From Zeugodacus cucurbitae (taxonomy: Eukaryota; Arthropoda; Insecta; Diptera; Tephritidae), in assembly GCF_028554725.1 (NCBI RefSeq), contig NC_071668.1:24530501-24594500 (forward strand): a DNA stretch of 64,000 nucleotides. Direction: 5' to 3'. The translations under genes were made by a program, and so were the position numbers. Positions within the stretch are counted from its first letter, which is position 1. Each line of letters starts with the position of its first letter. Shown piece after piece: positions 1-12,085 of this stretch. The notes beneath the pieces are model-generated. The model was not told where the DNA came from. It did not search any database and was given only the letters and a program-made list of their open reading frames with translations.

Positions 1-30
1 CGGCTCCGGATCTCTCTATCCGGCTCGAAG

Positions 31-228
31 GACCAAATGTTTAAAACAAGCTGATTTCAAATACCTCTTACCGCGGGTCGGGGAAAATATTTGAAACACC
101 AAGCTTGAGTGAGAACTATTTCATTCTCAAAATGTTAAGACTAGCTGTTTCAAATATTTCTTACCGCTGGTGGGGGAAAATAAATGATAGTCTAGCTTTA
201 TTGAGAAATTATTTCATTCTGATTTTAT
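31..228. repeat. degenerate ~94-bp tandem repeat at the left window edge
   Basis: Two adjacent units begin near 51 and 145, an offset of 94 bp. Both read CTG(AT)TTCAAATA...TCTTACCGC, then a G-rich patch followed by GGAAAATA, and then ...ACTATTTCATTCT or ...ATTATTTCATTCT. The bases just before the first unit (31-50) resemble the end of a further unit, so the array probably continues leftward out of the window. The units differ at many positions, so this is an old or diverged array. Confidence 0.6.
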
Positions 229-639
229 TTTGGTTTTTTACTTACTTATATACAAATTTTAGAATTATTTTAAGAACTAATTATATATGTATGTGTGTAT
301 GTCTATATGTATATTTTATATGTTGCACGATAAGGGGTTATTTCAAATGCACACAAGCAATTGCCCAAATGTATTTTTATAACCAATAGGTTATCTTGTG
401 CATACATATAAATGTGTTTGTTGAGTGCATGCATGTTGCATATAGATGCATGCGTGCCTCATATAAATATATGTACGTTGTATATATAAATGTATGTATT
501 ATATGTATGAATGTATGTATGTTCGTTAAATATATTTGAACATACATATTTATGTTCAGTGGACTGTATATGTTATTACATTTTTCTTATTTAATATTCT
601 TAATATGTAGAGTAATAAAAAACTAAATGTATTGCTGCA
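229..639. other. AT-rich non-coding stretch
   Basis: The sequence is AT-rich with repeated TATG/ATGTATGT motifs. I see no gene, terminal repeat or coding-like frame. Confidence 0.6.
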
Positions 640-1022
640 TAAAAACTAAGTGTGGCTTTTTGACGCCAACATACATGTTCATTTTTGAACACTAATGATC
701 TGGGGGTGTTTTTCTTATCATGGTGCTGGAAAATTGTCCTTAATTGATGGAAATGTTAAATTCATTAAATATCAACAGCTCTTACTGGAGAACATGGCCC
801 TTCAACTGAAGAGCACTTTTTCTATATGGACAACGTAATTTTTCAGGATGATTCTGCAGCATACCATGGAGCCATTTATTTTTAACTGAAATATTTATTT
901 ATGTTGGAAATACTTATATAAATCTAGTTGCATAACAAATTTTATCATATAACTCTTTGTTTTTAAAGAAAATCATAAAATCACACATTTCTTGAGTGTC
1001 CACTTTTTTTTGCCCGCTACTG
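640..1022 (+). pseudogene. Tc1-like transposase remnant with its 3' terminal repeat
   Basis: From about 701 one frame reads MIWGCFSYHGAGKLSLIDGN, the block typical of Tc1-family transposases just after the first catalytic aspartate. After a frame change it reads HFFYMDNVIFQDDSAAYHGA, matching the family's FQxDxAxxH second-aspartate block. The sequence ends at 991-1022 with AGTGTCCAC, a T run and GCCCGCTACTG, then TA. Read inward that is CAGTAGCGGGC, a Tc1-type terminus beside a TA target. The start is missing and the frame is broken, so this is a dead 5'-truncated copy. Confidence 0.7.
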
Positions 1023-1612
1023 TATATAAAGGTCAAGGTTTTCGCTGGTTAGCAATTTCGTGCAATATTCCAACTCTTATAGAAAGTTTTATATATTTGT
1101 CAATTTGAACTCAAATCACGCCTACTTCCCATGTAAAAGCATTATAAGCTCCAACAGACTCTTTCACATAACAATATACATATATAAAAGTATAAATTAA
1201 GCGCCAATGCAAAATGACAGCTGTGTGCTTTATGTGCCCTTAAAGGCCTGCTTGTACCGAGTTGCTTTAGTCACTTGTTAATGCTACTAATAAGCATGCA
1301 TTTGCGGCATAGCAAGCAAGTAAATGAGCGAAATGCCGCAATAAACACGTTTTAATAACAAAAGCTCCGATCAAAATGACAAGCGTTGTGTTTTGTGTAC
1401 AATTATTGCACTGCTGCCAGGCTAAAAATGTGAAATTTCAATTTGCATTAAAATGAGATGACACCCAATGCCAATGGCTACTTTCCGTCAAACATTTGCA
1501 TATTTGTCAAAGTTGCATTAAAGCGCACACACACACGCGCGCATGCAAATGCAATTGCCGGCCTGCCATGGAGCTACTCAGCCAACCAGTCAGCCATATC
1601 ATCATTGGTCAT

Positions 1613-1634
1613 GCGACGACGACGACGACGACGG
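1613..1634. repeat. (CGA)n trinucleotide microsatellite
   Basis: A run of about seven GAC/CGA units. It produces short poly-Arg or poly-Asp frames that I do not regard as genes. Confidence 0.9.
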
Positions 1635-1745
1635 CGTACACGTTGGGGTCATAGTATTAAATGGCATTTCAAATGCAATGTGTTGCATTGTCATTAGTTT
1701 CGGTGTTTGCCAGCTCCAGCCGTTGTTAATGGACGTAGTTAATGT

Positions 1746-1766
1746 TTTTGTTGTTGTTGTTGTTGC
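1746..1766. repeat. (TTG)n trinucleotide microsatellite
   Basis: An uninterrupted run of TTG units following TTAATGTTT. No coding role is evident. Confidence 0.9.
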
Positions 1767-4700
1767 ATGCTTGTATTGGTGTGTTATGCGGCATATGTGT
1801 TGTATGTACACTCACGTGTTTGGCTGGTATTGTTGCTGCAATTGGTATAGTGCCTGATGCTGTAGGAGCAATTGCAGCAATTGAAATAAATTGAATTGCT
1901 TGTGGCAGCGAGCACTGCGCGTGCGGTAGCATAGTTGCACATCCGCATATTCTAATGCGCTATGGTTCATATGCTCAAAAGCTTTCATATACATACATAT
2001 ATATGAGTATGTATATGTACATATATGTATATTGAAGTGCTTGCGCGCAGGCGTGCGCCCAGCATCTGTGACATTTACGTAATGAATAATAATGATTTGT
2101 TGTCTGCACATACATTTCTACATACATATATATATATGTATATACATAGTAATATACAAACATATATCATAATCACGTACTAAGCACTAGCATACACTCG
2201 TATGCATGTATATATGTAGCATGCAGTGCGTGTATTCATAAGTGGCAAGCGCCAGTGTACCGCATAGTTTTGTGCTTAAAATTTCAAATCACAATTTAGT
2301 AGTGTATAAACTGACAGTCATTATTACACTTTACAACATTTTGCATTTTTATTAAAATTAATATGAGCATACGAGCACTTACAGACATACACACATTCTC
2401 ACAATTTCATAATAGCATATACATAGTTACCTATGCATGTATGTATGCATTTGTTGTGTTCGAACAACGAGTTCGCATTAGCATTCACTTCAAATTTCGC
2501 CGAAAATTTATGCAGTTATTCGGACATTCTAATTCTAAAACCGCATAATAATTAGAGTTTATTCAAATCAGAACAGGTAAATCATACAAAAGCTTTGGCG
2601 TGCTGAGTGATATGATTTCAGAATGTCAATTTATATATTCTATACTAAAGGGTGCATTTTGGGAGGTGCATATGTGCTTAATTTTAAATATAATACAAAG
2701 ACAAATTAATGAAATGTTCAATATTTACCTCATCATAATGGTCATCATCGTGTGTGGCCATTAGCGCGTGTTTAGTGGCTGCTAGGCAATCCAAATTTGG
2801 CTATGTGCTACCAATCATTGGCAACTCAGTTGTTTTTGCTTGTGAGATTTTATTAATTATATTTACCAATATCTAATCAATAATCTAGTTGAAAACAGAA
2901 ACTTAATGCACATCTCGTAATTTAATGCCCATCATGAAAAATCAATACAAATTCTGTGACCTTTCAGTGTTATATAGTTGGACCTCTGTACTAGGATTTG
3001 GTGCAGCAGTACCAGTTCATAGTGGAACGTCGTATCACTTGAGGATTCATGTTTTTGCATTGTTCTTTCATTGGTAGTGCCAGTTTTCACTAAATTTACA
3101 ACGATCTGTAGTTTTTCTCGTAATATAAAAATAGGAATATGATGCCAGAGAAGGACATTACCATTGGTCATCTCGAAGTTCGTCGTTGAGTATTTTCGAA
3201 CCATTTGACCATAGTACTATCAACCCCTGTTTCATATTTATTACATCTGATTGAGGTTTGGTATTATCTCTAACTGATACTTCTAAATGCATTGTCGATT
3301 GTTATTTGGTGTCGTAATACTAGGGATGTATGGTTAATCTGTGGCAACAATGTTTACCGTGTCAATACTGATACCGAAGATCTAATCAATTTCTGGTTTC
3401 GACTGACATTGGTGATGAGATAAGGTGGTCTTCATAATAATTACGGAACATAACTTCAGCTTTTTAGTTGGTGTGACGGACGATCCATAAGTAAATTAAT
3501 TTTTAACATATCGCTTATTGACAACATTTCCGTATTACGACGAGGCGCACTTCACATAAAACATTACGATGGCGATTTTTCCATAATTATAGTTGGTATT
3601 TAACAAAAGGGTTAAATTATCTGTCGATATACCAGCAACCATGGTAACATTTTATGAAGAAAACCCTGTCAGTAAAATTGTTGACCACTTTTATAAAAGT
3701 AACTAACGAGTAGCCAGTATGCTTTAGAATTTGTCGAATATTCTGTGAAAAAATATGATAAAAGTCTAAATGTAGAGATAAATCAATTAATGGCTTTTAG
3801 AGCATACCGAAGAGTGGCGTTATAGATTGTTGTAGAGTTAAATGATAGAGAAGTGTAGTGTCGACATTTCATTCATAAGAAAGCCTTCAATTCCATGGGC
3901 AAAGAACTTTTTTGGTTGAAGTTTGATATCCGAAGACTTCCAGGAAATTTACAGATGCGCTTTCACTGGAAAGACTGGAAATTTGATTTACATATTTTGT
4001 TACTTAAAAATCGTGGCATAGGATATAAAAAATTCCAGATTTAATGTAGATTTGTTTTAGATACAGCATTTATTATGGTTGGGAGTCAAGAGTATCGACG
4101 TTTTTCCAAAGAAGGCAAAATATTTATGAATTTGCATTTGATATGTGTTTATATTGAGAGATTATTGAAACATGCATTGCTTTTATTTGAAAGATTATAG
4201 CGTACATATATACATAATCACTATATATCTATGCACTATCAATTATTGAAGCATCATAGCTCTTCTTTAAAGCAAACTGAAATAAGCCATTTGTAATTTC
4301 TGTAATAGCTTTGTGGCTATGTGGGCGCTTTCGAATGCCCTCGCAAAAACATTTTTTTAACAGTTTCCTTTCGCTGATTTCTTTGGCGCGTCCAAGCGAC
4401 GTCTGGGCAAATCGCATTACAGCAAACACGCGTACTTACGTACGTCATTGTACATGCCACATTTGACAGGAAAAACGAATGAGGCACGTTCCAGCCACAT
4501 TTTCCGAAGTGTTAATTGCAACAGTTTGCAGATTTTTTTCTGTGCCTTTCATTTAGTTAGGCACGTAGAGCTCATTTTTTCGGTAATCAGTGAAATCAGT
4601 CATGAAATTGGGCAGTTTGGTTTGGATGCATACGCTCATTAACAGCGCTGAAGTAAAGTCAAAAAATGGAATATTAAAAAATAATAATAAATAATTAACA

Positions 4701-4799
4701 AAAGTAGTGAAGTATATGGAAGATTCATACGTTGGTTTGACTATAAGTAGTATACATTTGATTAAATTCGTATTAATATTATTGTTGGGTTCGTCCGAT

Positions 4800-4870
4800 T
4801 CTTTTGTTGTGTATACAGAGTTCAATCGAAATCGGATCACAACCACGCCCACATCTCTTATAGCGCCATA
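4800..4870 (+). repeat. possible fragment of an INE-1-like repeat
   Basis: The text AATCGGATCACAACCACGCC followed by CACA resembles the internal segment GCGAAATCGGATCATTGCCA plus CGCCCACA of the copy at 30.7 kb. It is too short and too diverged to assign with confidence. Confidence 0.3.
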
Positions 4871-7800
4871 CTAAATCCAACAATTAAACTGATTTTCAAG
4901 AGAGTGAAAAGGCATTATGAAAGCTTGGTTTAGTATAGAGTAAACCAGTCAATATTTTTCTTAAACCCCATGAAGCGAAATTGATTCTGGTTAGTTTTAC
5001 TACCGGTCAATATCGATGGGAATCGTATCAAAATGAAGTTATAGTTGATTTTGCACCAAATATTTCTATATCATACACAAGAACACATTTTCAGAATATA
5101 TGTATCTCTGCTTCACGGAAAATTTTGAATTATGCACTTTCATATTAGTTGAAGTATCCATTCAGAAAAATCGCAACAGCTGTGGGCTCCTCAGACAAAT
5201 TTTTCATTACCCAAATATTTTATCCGCAGACCATCCTATTGAAGCTTACACGTATACTCGTATGTCCGTAGGTTCCACTGAGCGCCACTTTGCGCCTCTT
5301 TAAGAATGTTTATTAATGCACCCAACTGAAGTGAATGTCACTGACAGCGTAGGCGTGTGTCGACAAAACTGATGGCGATGGTGGTTTTATGGTTGTCGCC
5401 TCTGCCAACGCGATTCTCCTTTTGCCTTAGTGGTTACTATACGCCGTCGAGCTGGAATAAACCGCAATATTGACTATTTTTTTCATTTTCAACCATCGCT
5501 CTTATGTTATTGTTATTGAGGTTCCTCCATAAGAGCGGCATCGTTTTAATTTATTAGCCTTTAGCTTACGACTTTTCCCCCCGCTGTCTGCTTCGGTTTT
5601 TTCGCATATACTGCTCCTATACACACATATGTATATTGCGATATCTCTTGCGATATTAATTTTCGTTGATTCTTCAACTTCTTCCCGGGCCCATTCATTG
5701 CTATCCATTGCATGCCATGGCGACTGGCAAAATATTCGTTGCGTTTTTGTACGTATTACGACATTCGCGGATGTACTCTTTACATGTTGGCTTCTGATAT
5801 TATCTGCTGAAATGTGAATAAGCTTGAAAGGAGCGCATTCAATGGCAAGGGGTGTGTGCCGACAGCCCATCAGTCGGGTGCTCTAATTGAAGCTAATAGC
5901 ATTTGACAACTCCAATTAATACTTATAATACGGCTATTGTAAAGCCTTGCTGCGGTATGTGTTTCAAGCTCACCATGCAACATATGATAGATCTCACATT
6001 TTGGTTGTCGCGTGTAAAAATATGCCGAATGCTTGTAAATATTCACAAGAAGTAACATTATTATACATATATTATTATAGTTTGGGCTATATATAGTGTC
6101 TATATATAGAGTATTTGGAATTTGGAGATGGAACTGAGACAAAATCAATTGCCTAGTACTCCATGTATATTCAGCTTGTACAATATGGAACCATTTTCGA
6201 GAAATTAAAATAAATCGGTTATACTCAGTCTAGACATTGAACTTTATTTTTGGTGTTAATATGGAAATTATTTAATTCTGTAATTCATTAATTCCTTGCA
6301 CTAACTAACTTATGTGATTCCACAAGCTATATTTCACTTTTTAAAGATAGCTTGTTTACTGGTCTATTTTCAGCCATCACTATTTCCTGTATCTCTCTGC
6401 ATAGAAGCTTGGCATGTCCTTCTTGCCGTGTTCTAAATGTACCAAGAGTCTTAGCTGATCGCATCACTTAAACTTGAATTCTGGGCCCAAAATTTAATAG
6501 ATATCGCAGTCATTAATGTCTAACTAATGGGCAATTTTGTTATTTACCTGCTTTTCGGTTACAAGAATTGCCGAATAACTTCTAAGGGCTTTCATTCTTT
6601 TATGGAAGAATAGCCACAAAGTTCAATATATTTTTCTGGCATTTACAAACCATTAGACTATACACAAATGTCTTCTAAAAATATGTACGTAAGTATGTGC
6701 GAACTAGTGCCTGTTCTGTGGTGAGAAATTAAATATCGGAAAGTGCAAGCGACATTCATTAAACTTACTTCCTATATACACTTTCGCCAAAGCAACGCCC
6801 TTCTAAAATGTAAACCAAATAACGGGAATGACAAACTGATAGATGATGTGCAATAAAATGTGTCGTTTGTTGCGAAGGCGACGTATCATAAAACTACAAA
6901 CATAAGAATTGACACAAGTTCTGCGCCAACTGAAAACTGTGCAAAATATATACGAACAAATAAGGCGTGATTAAGTTCGGTTGCTGTGGAACATTATGCG
7001 CTCTGGAAATTTGTAAGATGTAGAGCATGAATATTCGCGAAGCATTTTAATTATGTCTAACGATCCAAACAGCGAGAGATCGACGGAAAACAGCTCAGTT
7101 CCAATAGTAAAGTACCAGGTGACGAGGCTTGCATGTGTTCAAAGGTAAAAATATAAAGTAACTACGACTATCGGATGTCTCCCAAAGCGTTCGTTTTCCC
7201 TGTTCCAGGAGAAGTTTCCGATTTTTATACTTTACTGACCATACTTTCGATTTTGTAACTCACAAATTGGTACTCAATATCATTCCCACAGAGTCGTTAT
7301 AGTGCCAGTGAATGGCTGTCTAGGAGTCAATGGATTATAAAGTGTATAAGAACAGCTGAGATGACTCTCGATGACTTGATTTGAAAATTAAATTTGATGT
7401 TTTCGTAAATCAATTTTACAGTGTTAAAATATCGACCATTTTGCTCTAATAAAACTTCGCTCAGAGTCCCAATGGGACTTTTGGTTTGCTCACAGTGCCA
7501 ATTATTACCTTCTCACGCACTATTATAAGTATATTTTATTCACAATTTTCATACCATGAAGTCTAAAAGTTTTTAAATCCACTTTAAGTCAATGAAATAT
7601 TTATGAAATTTATCTCTACAAAATGTGCTGACGCGCCACATTAAATATATGTACCCACATATATATTTCCGTACCTAATCGCATGGGCATACAAATGAAA
7701 ACGTCGTAGTAATATCCGTGTTTGCTAAGGTGTACGACATAAGTAAAAGAAAAGAGTGAATGAAATCGATAATATTTTCTAGAAATATTGTTACGAAGCT

Positions 7801-8929
7801 CCAACAAAACTAATAAAACTAAAAGAAGCTCAGCGTTGGCAGCCAAATGCTTGTGTGGCATGGTGGCAAAGTGCTGCACATTAACCACCTGAGAGCAACA
7901 GTTGCAGCCAAACCGCTTGCTCATACCCAGTTCCACACCATTTGTGCGCTGTTGCTATTGCTGTTGTTGTTGTAGATTGTTGAGACATAACAGCAGACAC
8001 ATAGCCGCAACTAAAACTTGGCCAACTTGGCAAAGTGTCAGCGGTATGGAGAGAGAGGAATGTGTGAACGTGTAAAATATTGTTTCATATTTTTCCAACG
8101 TTCTTGTTAAGGAGTTTTTTGTGCTGAGCGCCAAGGCGGCTGACGGCATCCTAAGAAACGCTTTTATCTGATCAGCAGATGACTTCTTTGCAAAGAGTAA
8201 TATGCCGCAGCCGGAAGGAGTAAGTATGATACATTCGTATTAAGGCAAGACAGTGTGCAGACAGTAGGGATAAAAGTGCACGTATGGAAAGTGGCTGAGC
8301 TGAAGAGTTAAACATTATAAAGGATAACACTATTAAAAAGAAATTTTGTACTTAAAACTTAAAGTTTACAGAAATGTGTAGCTAATATTTGAGTTTCTCC
8401 GCATTATTGAGTCACCGCTGTTTGCAATATTTCGCAGTTTTCTTCTGAGGAATCTTATTTTGTTGTATAGGGTGTGGAAGTTGTTTACTGAGCTTTTCTC
8501 CCATTTTTCAAAAGTATTTTTGTAAACAGTTTTTTTTGGCAGGATTGCAAATAACTTGGGGATTTTATATTAAACTTTGAAAATTTTGCATAAATGCCTA
8601 TTTACATATAAAATACTTTATTTAGCGTTTGCTCGCTATCTTCAGAGCATCTATTCATATTCCTTTGATATAAACATATTGAGTAATATGTATTGTTCAC
8701 TTCAAAGCAGTAAGGCATTTAAACGAATATAAAATTAGGCTATATCATTTGTATTGGAAATACTTACTAACCCGGAGGGACTTAAATGACCGTTCTCCTT
8801 TTGCAGCCCTAATTTCTGATTATATCCCATTTTTACAAGCACAAGCACGGCTTTCTTGAATAAATTCCAGCCATATGTCAGCAACAAACGTTGTTCCGGA
8901 GTTAATGTGTTCACTATGAACTGGCAAAT
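4871..8929. other. non-coding stretch
   Basis: No recognisable gene or mobile element. A 122-codon minus-strand frame at 5502-5870 has no family resemblance, and its composition looks like chance. A weak exon-like segment lies near 8176-8219 and is listed as a finding. Confidence 0.5.
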
Positions 8930-9010
8930 CAAACTGAGTATAAATCAAGTAACAGCTATCAAAAATACCGACTTCGAAAAAATGGATTGTATCATTAAAA
9001 ACCACACGTC
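8930..9010. repeat. dispersed repeat, copy 1 (pairs with 31192-31271)
   Basis: This ~80-bp segment shares CAAA.TGAGTATAAATC.AG, then TAACAGCT.TCAAAAA, and then TCATT.AAAACCACACGTC with 31192-31271, in the same orientation. I see no terminal inverted repeats, and the element type is unknown. Confidence 0.65.
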
Positions 9011-9188
9011 TAACATCCGCTATAAGACTAAGTTAGAAAGGCAACAACAACAACAATTGTATAAACAAACTATAATCTGTTATTACAAATGTTGTTACCT
9101 TCCATTCCAGGTTACCTTCTCTCGAATATGACTTTTAATATTTGAAATGTCTCATGGAATGTATGTATGTGATTGGCGTTGCAACCGT

Positions 9189-12085
9189 TTAGCCGGTTAT
9201 AGCCGAATCGACGATAGTGCGCCACCTGTCTCTCTCCTTTGCAGTTCGGCGCCAGTTGGAGATCCCAAGTGTAACCAGGTCGCTCTCCACCTGGTCCCTC
9301 CAACGGAGTGGAGGCCTTCCCCTTCCTCGGCTTCCTCCGGCGGGTACTGCATCGAACACTTTCAGGGCTGGAGTGTTTTCGTCCATTCGGACAACATGAC
9401 CTAGCCAGCGTAGCCGCTGTCTTTTTATTCGCTGAACTATGTCAATGTCGTCGTATAACTCGTACAGCTCATCGTTCCATCGTCTGCGGTATTCGCCATT
9501 GCCAATGTTCTGAGGACCATACATCTTGCGCAAAATTTTCCTCTCGAAAACTCCTAGTGTCGTCTCATCTGATGTTGACATCGTCCAAGCTTCTGCACCG
9601 TAAAGCAGGACGGGAATGATAAGTGACTTGTAGAGCTTGATTTTGGTTCGTCGAGAGAGGACTTTACTGTTCAATTGCCTACTCAGTCCAAAGTAGCACC
9701 TGTTGGCAAGAGTTATTCTGCGCTGGATTTCGAGGCTGACATTGTTCGTGTTGTTGATGCTGGTTCCCAGGTATACGAAATTATCTACGACCTCGAAGTT
9801 ATGACTGTCAACAGTGACGTGGGAGCCAAGACGCGAATGCGCCGACTGTTTGTTTGATGACAGGAGATATTTCGTCTTGTCCTCATTCACCTCCAGACCC
9901 ATTCGCTTCGCCTCCTTATCCATGCGGGAAAAAGCAGAACAAACGGCGCGGTTGTTGCTTCCGATCATATCAATATCATCGGCGTACGCCAGGAGCTGTA
10001 CACTCTTGTAGACGATTGTACCTTCTCGGTTTAGCTCTGCAGCTCTTATAATTTTTTCCAGCATCAGGTTAAAGAAGTCGCACGATAGTGAGTCACCTTG
10101 TCTGAAACCTCGTTTGGTATCGAACGGCTCGGAGAGGTCCTTCCCAATCATGACGGAGCTTTTGGTGTTGCTCAACGTCAATTTACACAGCCGTATTAGT
10201 TTTGCGGGGATACCAAATTCAGACATCGCGGCGTAAAGGCAACTCCTTTTCGTGCTGTCGAAAGCAGCTTTAAAATCGACAAAAAGGTGGTGTGTGTCGA
10301 TCCTCTTTTCTCGGGTCTTTTCCAAGATTTGGCGCATGGTGAATATCTGGTCAGTTGTCGATTTTCCAGGTCTAAAGCCACACTGATAAGGTCCAATCAG
10401 TTTGTTGACGGTGGGCTTTAGTCTTTCACACAATACGCTCGATAGAACCTTGTATGCGATATTTAGGAGGCTGATCCCACGGTAATTGGCGCAGATTGTG
10501 GGATCTCCCTTTTTATGGATTGGGCAGAGCACACTGAGATTCCAATCGTCAGGCATGCTTTCTTCCGACCATATTCTGCAAAGAAGCTGATGCATGCACC
10601 TTATCAGTTCTTCGCCGCCGTATTTGAATAGCTCGGCCGGTAATCTATCGGCCCCCGCTGCTTTGTTGTTCTTCAAGCGGGTAATTGCTATTCGAATTTC
10701 TTCATGGTCGGGTAATGGAACATCTGTTCCATCGTCATCGATTGGGGGATCGGGTTCGCCATCTCCTGGTGTTGTACTCTCACTGCCATTCAGCAGGTCG
10801 GAGAAGTGTTCCCTCCATAATCCCAGTATGCCCTGGACATCGGTTACCAGATTACCACCTTGGTCTCTACATGAGGATGCTCCGGTCTTGAAACCTTCGT
10901 TAAGTCGCTTCATTTTTTCATAAAATTTTCGAGCATTCCCTCTGTCTGCCAGCTTCTCAAGCTCTTCGTACTCACGCATTTCGGCCTCTTTCTTTTTTTG
11001 TCTGCAAATGCGTCTCGCTTCCCTCTTCAGCTCTCGGTATCTATCCCATCCCGCACGTGTTGTGGTCGTTTGCAATGTTGCGAGGTAGGCAGTCTGTTTT
11101 CTCTCCGCTGCGAGACGGCACTCCTCATCGTACCAGCTTGTTTTTTGTCGTTGCCGAAAACCAATTGTTTCGGCTGCAGCGGTACGCAGTGAGTTTGAGA
11201 TGCCGTTCCACAGTTCCCTTATACCGAGATGCTGATGAGTGCTCTCAGAGAGCAGGAGTGCAAGTCGAGTAGAGTATTTCGTGGCTGTCTGTTGCGATTG
11301 CAGCTTTTCGACGTCGAACCTTCCTTGTGTTTGTTGACGGGCATTCTTTGCTGCACAGAGGCGGGTGCGTATCTTCGCTGCGACCAGATAATGGTCCGAG
11401 TCTATATTTGGTCCTCGGAGCGTACGCACGTCTAAAACACAGGAGACATGTCTTCCGTCTATCACAACGTGATCGATTTGGTTCCGCGTGTTTCGATCAG
11501 GAGACAGCCAAGTAGCTTGATGTATTTTCTTATGCTGGAATCTGGTACTACAGACGACCATATTTCGGGCCCCAGCGAAGTCGATCAGCCTCAGGCCGTT
11601 TGGCGATGTTTCGTCATGGAGGCTGAATTTTCCGACTGTTGTGCCAAAGACACCTTCTTTACCCACCCTGGCGTTAAAATCACCAAGCACGACTTTTACA
11701 TCGTGGCGGGGGCAGCGCTCATAGGTGCGTTCTAGGCGCTCATAGAAAGCATCTTTGGTCACATCGTCCTTCTCTTCCGTTGGGGCGTGGGCGCAAATCA
11801 GCGATATGTTGAAGAACCTCGCTTTGATGCGGATTGTGGCTAGACGTTCATCCACCGGGGTGAATGCCAGGACTCTGCGACGGAGTCTCTCTCCCACCAC
11901 AAATCCAACACCAAATTTGCGCTCCTTTATATGGCCGCTGTAGTAGATGTCACAAGGACCCACTTTCTTCCGTCCTTGTCCCGTCCATCGCACTTCTTGG
12001 ATGGCGGTGATGTCAGCCTTAAGTCGTATGAGGACATCAACCAGCTGGGCAGAGGCACCTTCCCAATTAAGGGTCCGGACATTCC
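9189..12085 (-). pseudogene. RTE endonuclease-reverse transcriptase, promoter-distal duplicate (lacks first 32 residues)
   Basis: This frame is open from the duplication junction at 12085/12086 to the TAA at 9189. It corresponds to residues 33-996 of the 996-residue RTE protein. Endonuclease landmarks in full-protein numbering are QEVRW (E62), GDFNAR (D167, N169) and SDHYLV (D262, H263). Reverse-transcriptase landmarks are NYRGISLLN near 565, FVDFKAAFD near 633, GFRQGDSLS near 691 and the catalytic AYADDID (D734, D735). The C-terminal part carries LLYGAEAWT and RRRWND motifs, followed by the RTE-type tail. No RNase H or LTR features occur. The protein would nick target DNA and copy its own RNA there, but the normal N-terminus and start codon are absent. 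Confidence 0.85.

Larger units (their letters stand above)
1025..4799. other. non-coding, simple-repeat-rich sequence
   Basis: No transposon terminus or convincing exon is visible. The part at 1500-2250 holds many short simple repeats: CACACA/CGCGCG near 1526, trinucleotide runs near 1613 and 1746, and TATATG runs near 1990-2210. The short open frames in this stretch are low-complexity and lack coding character. Confidence 0.5.

Noticed and set aside
5502..5870. 122-codon minus-strand frame as a host gene
   Set aside because: No family resemblance, no clear splice sites or promoter, and composition typical of chance frames.
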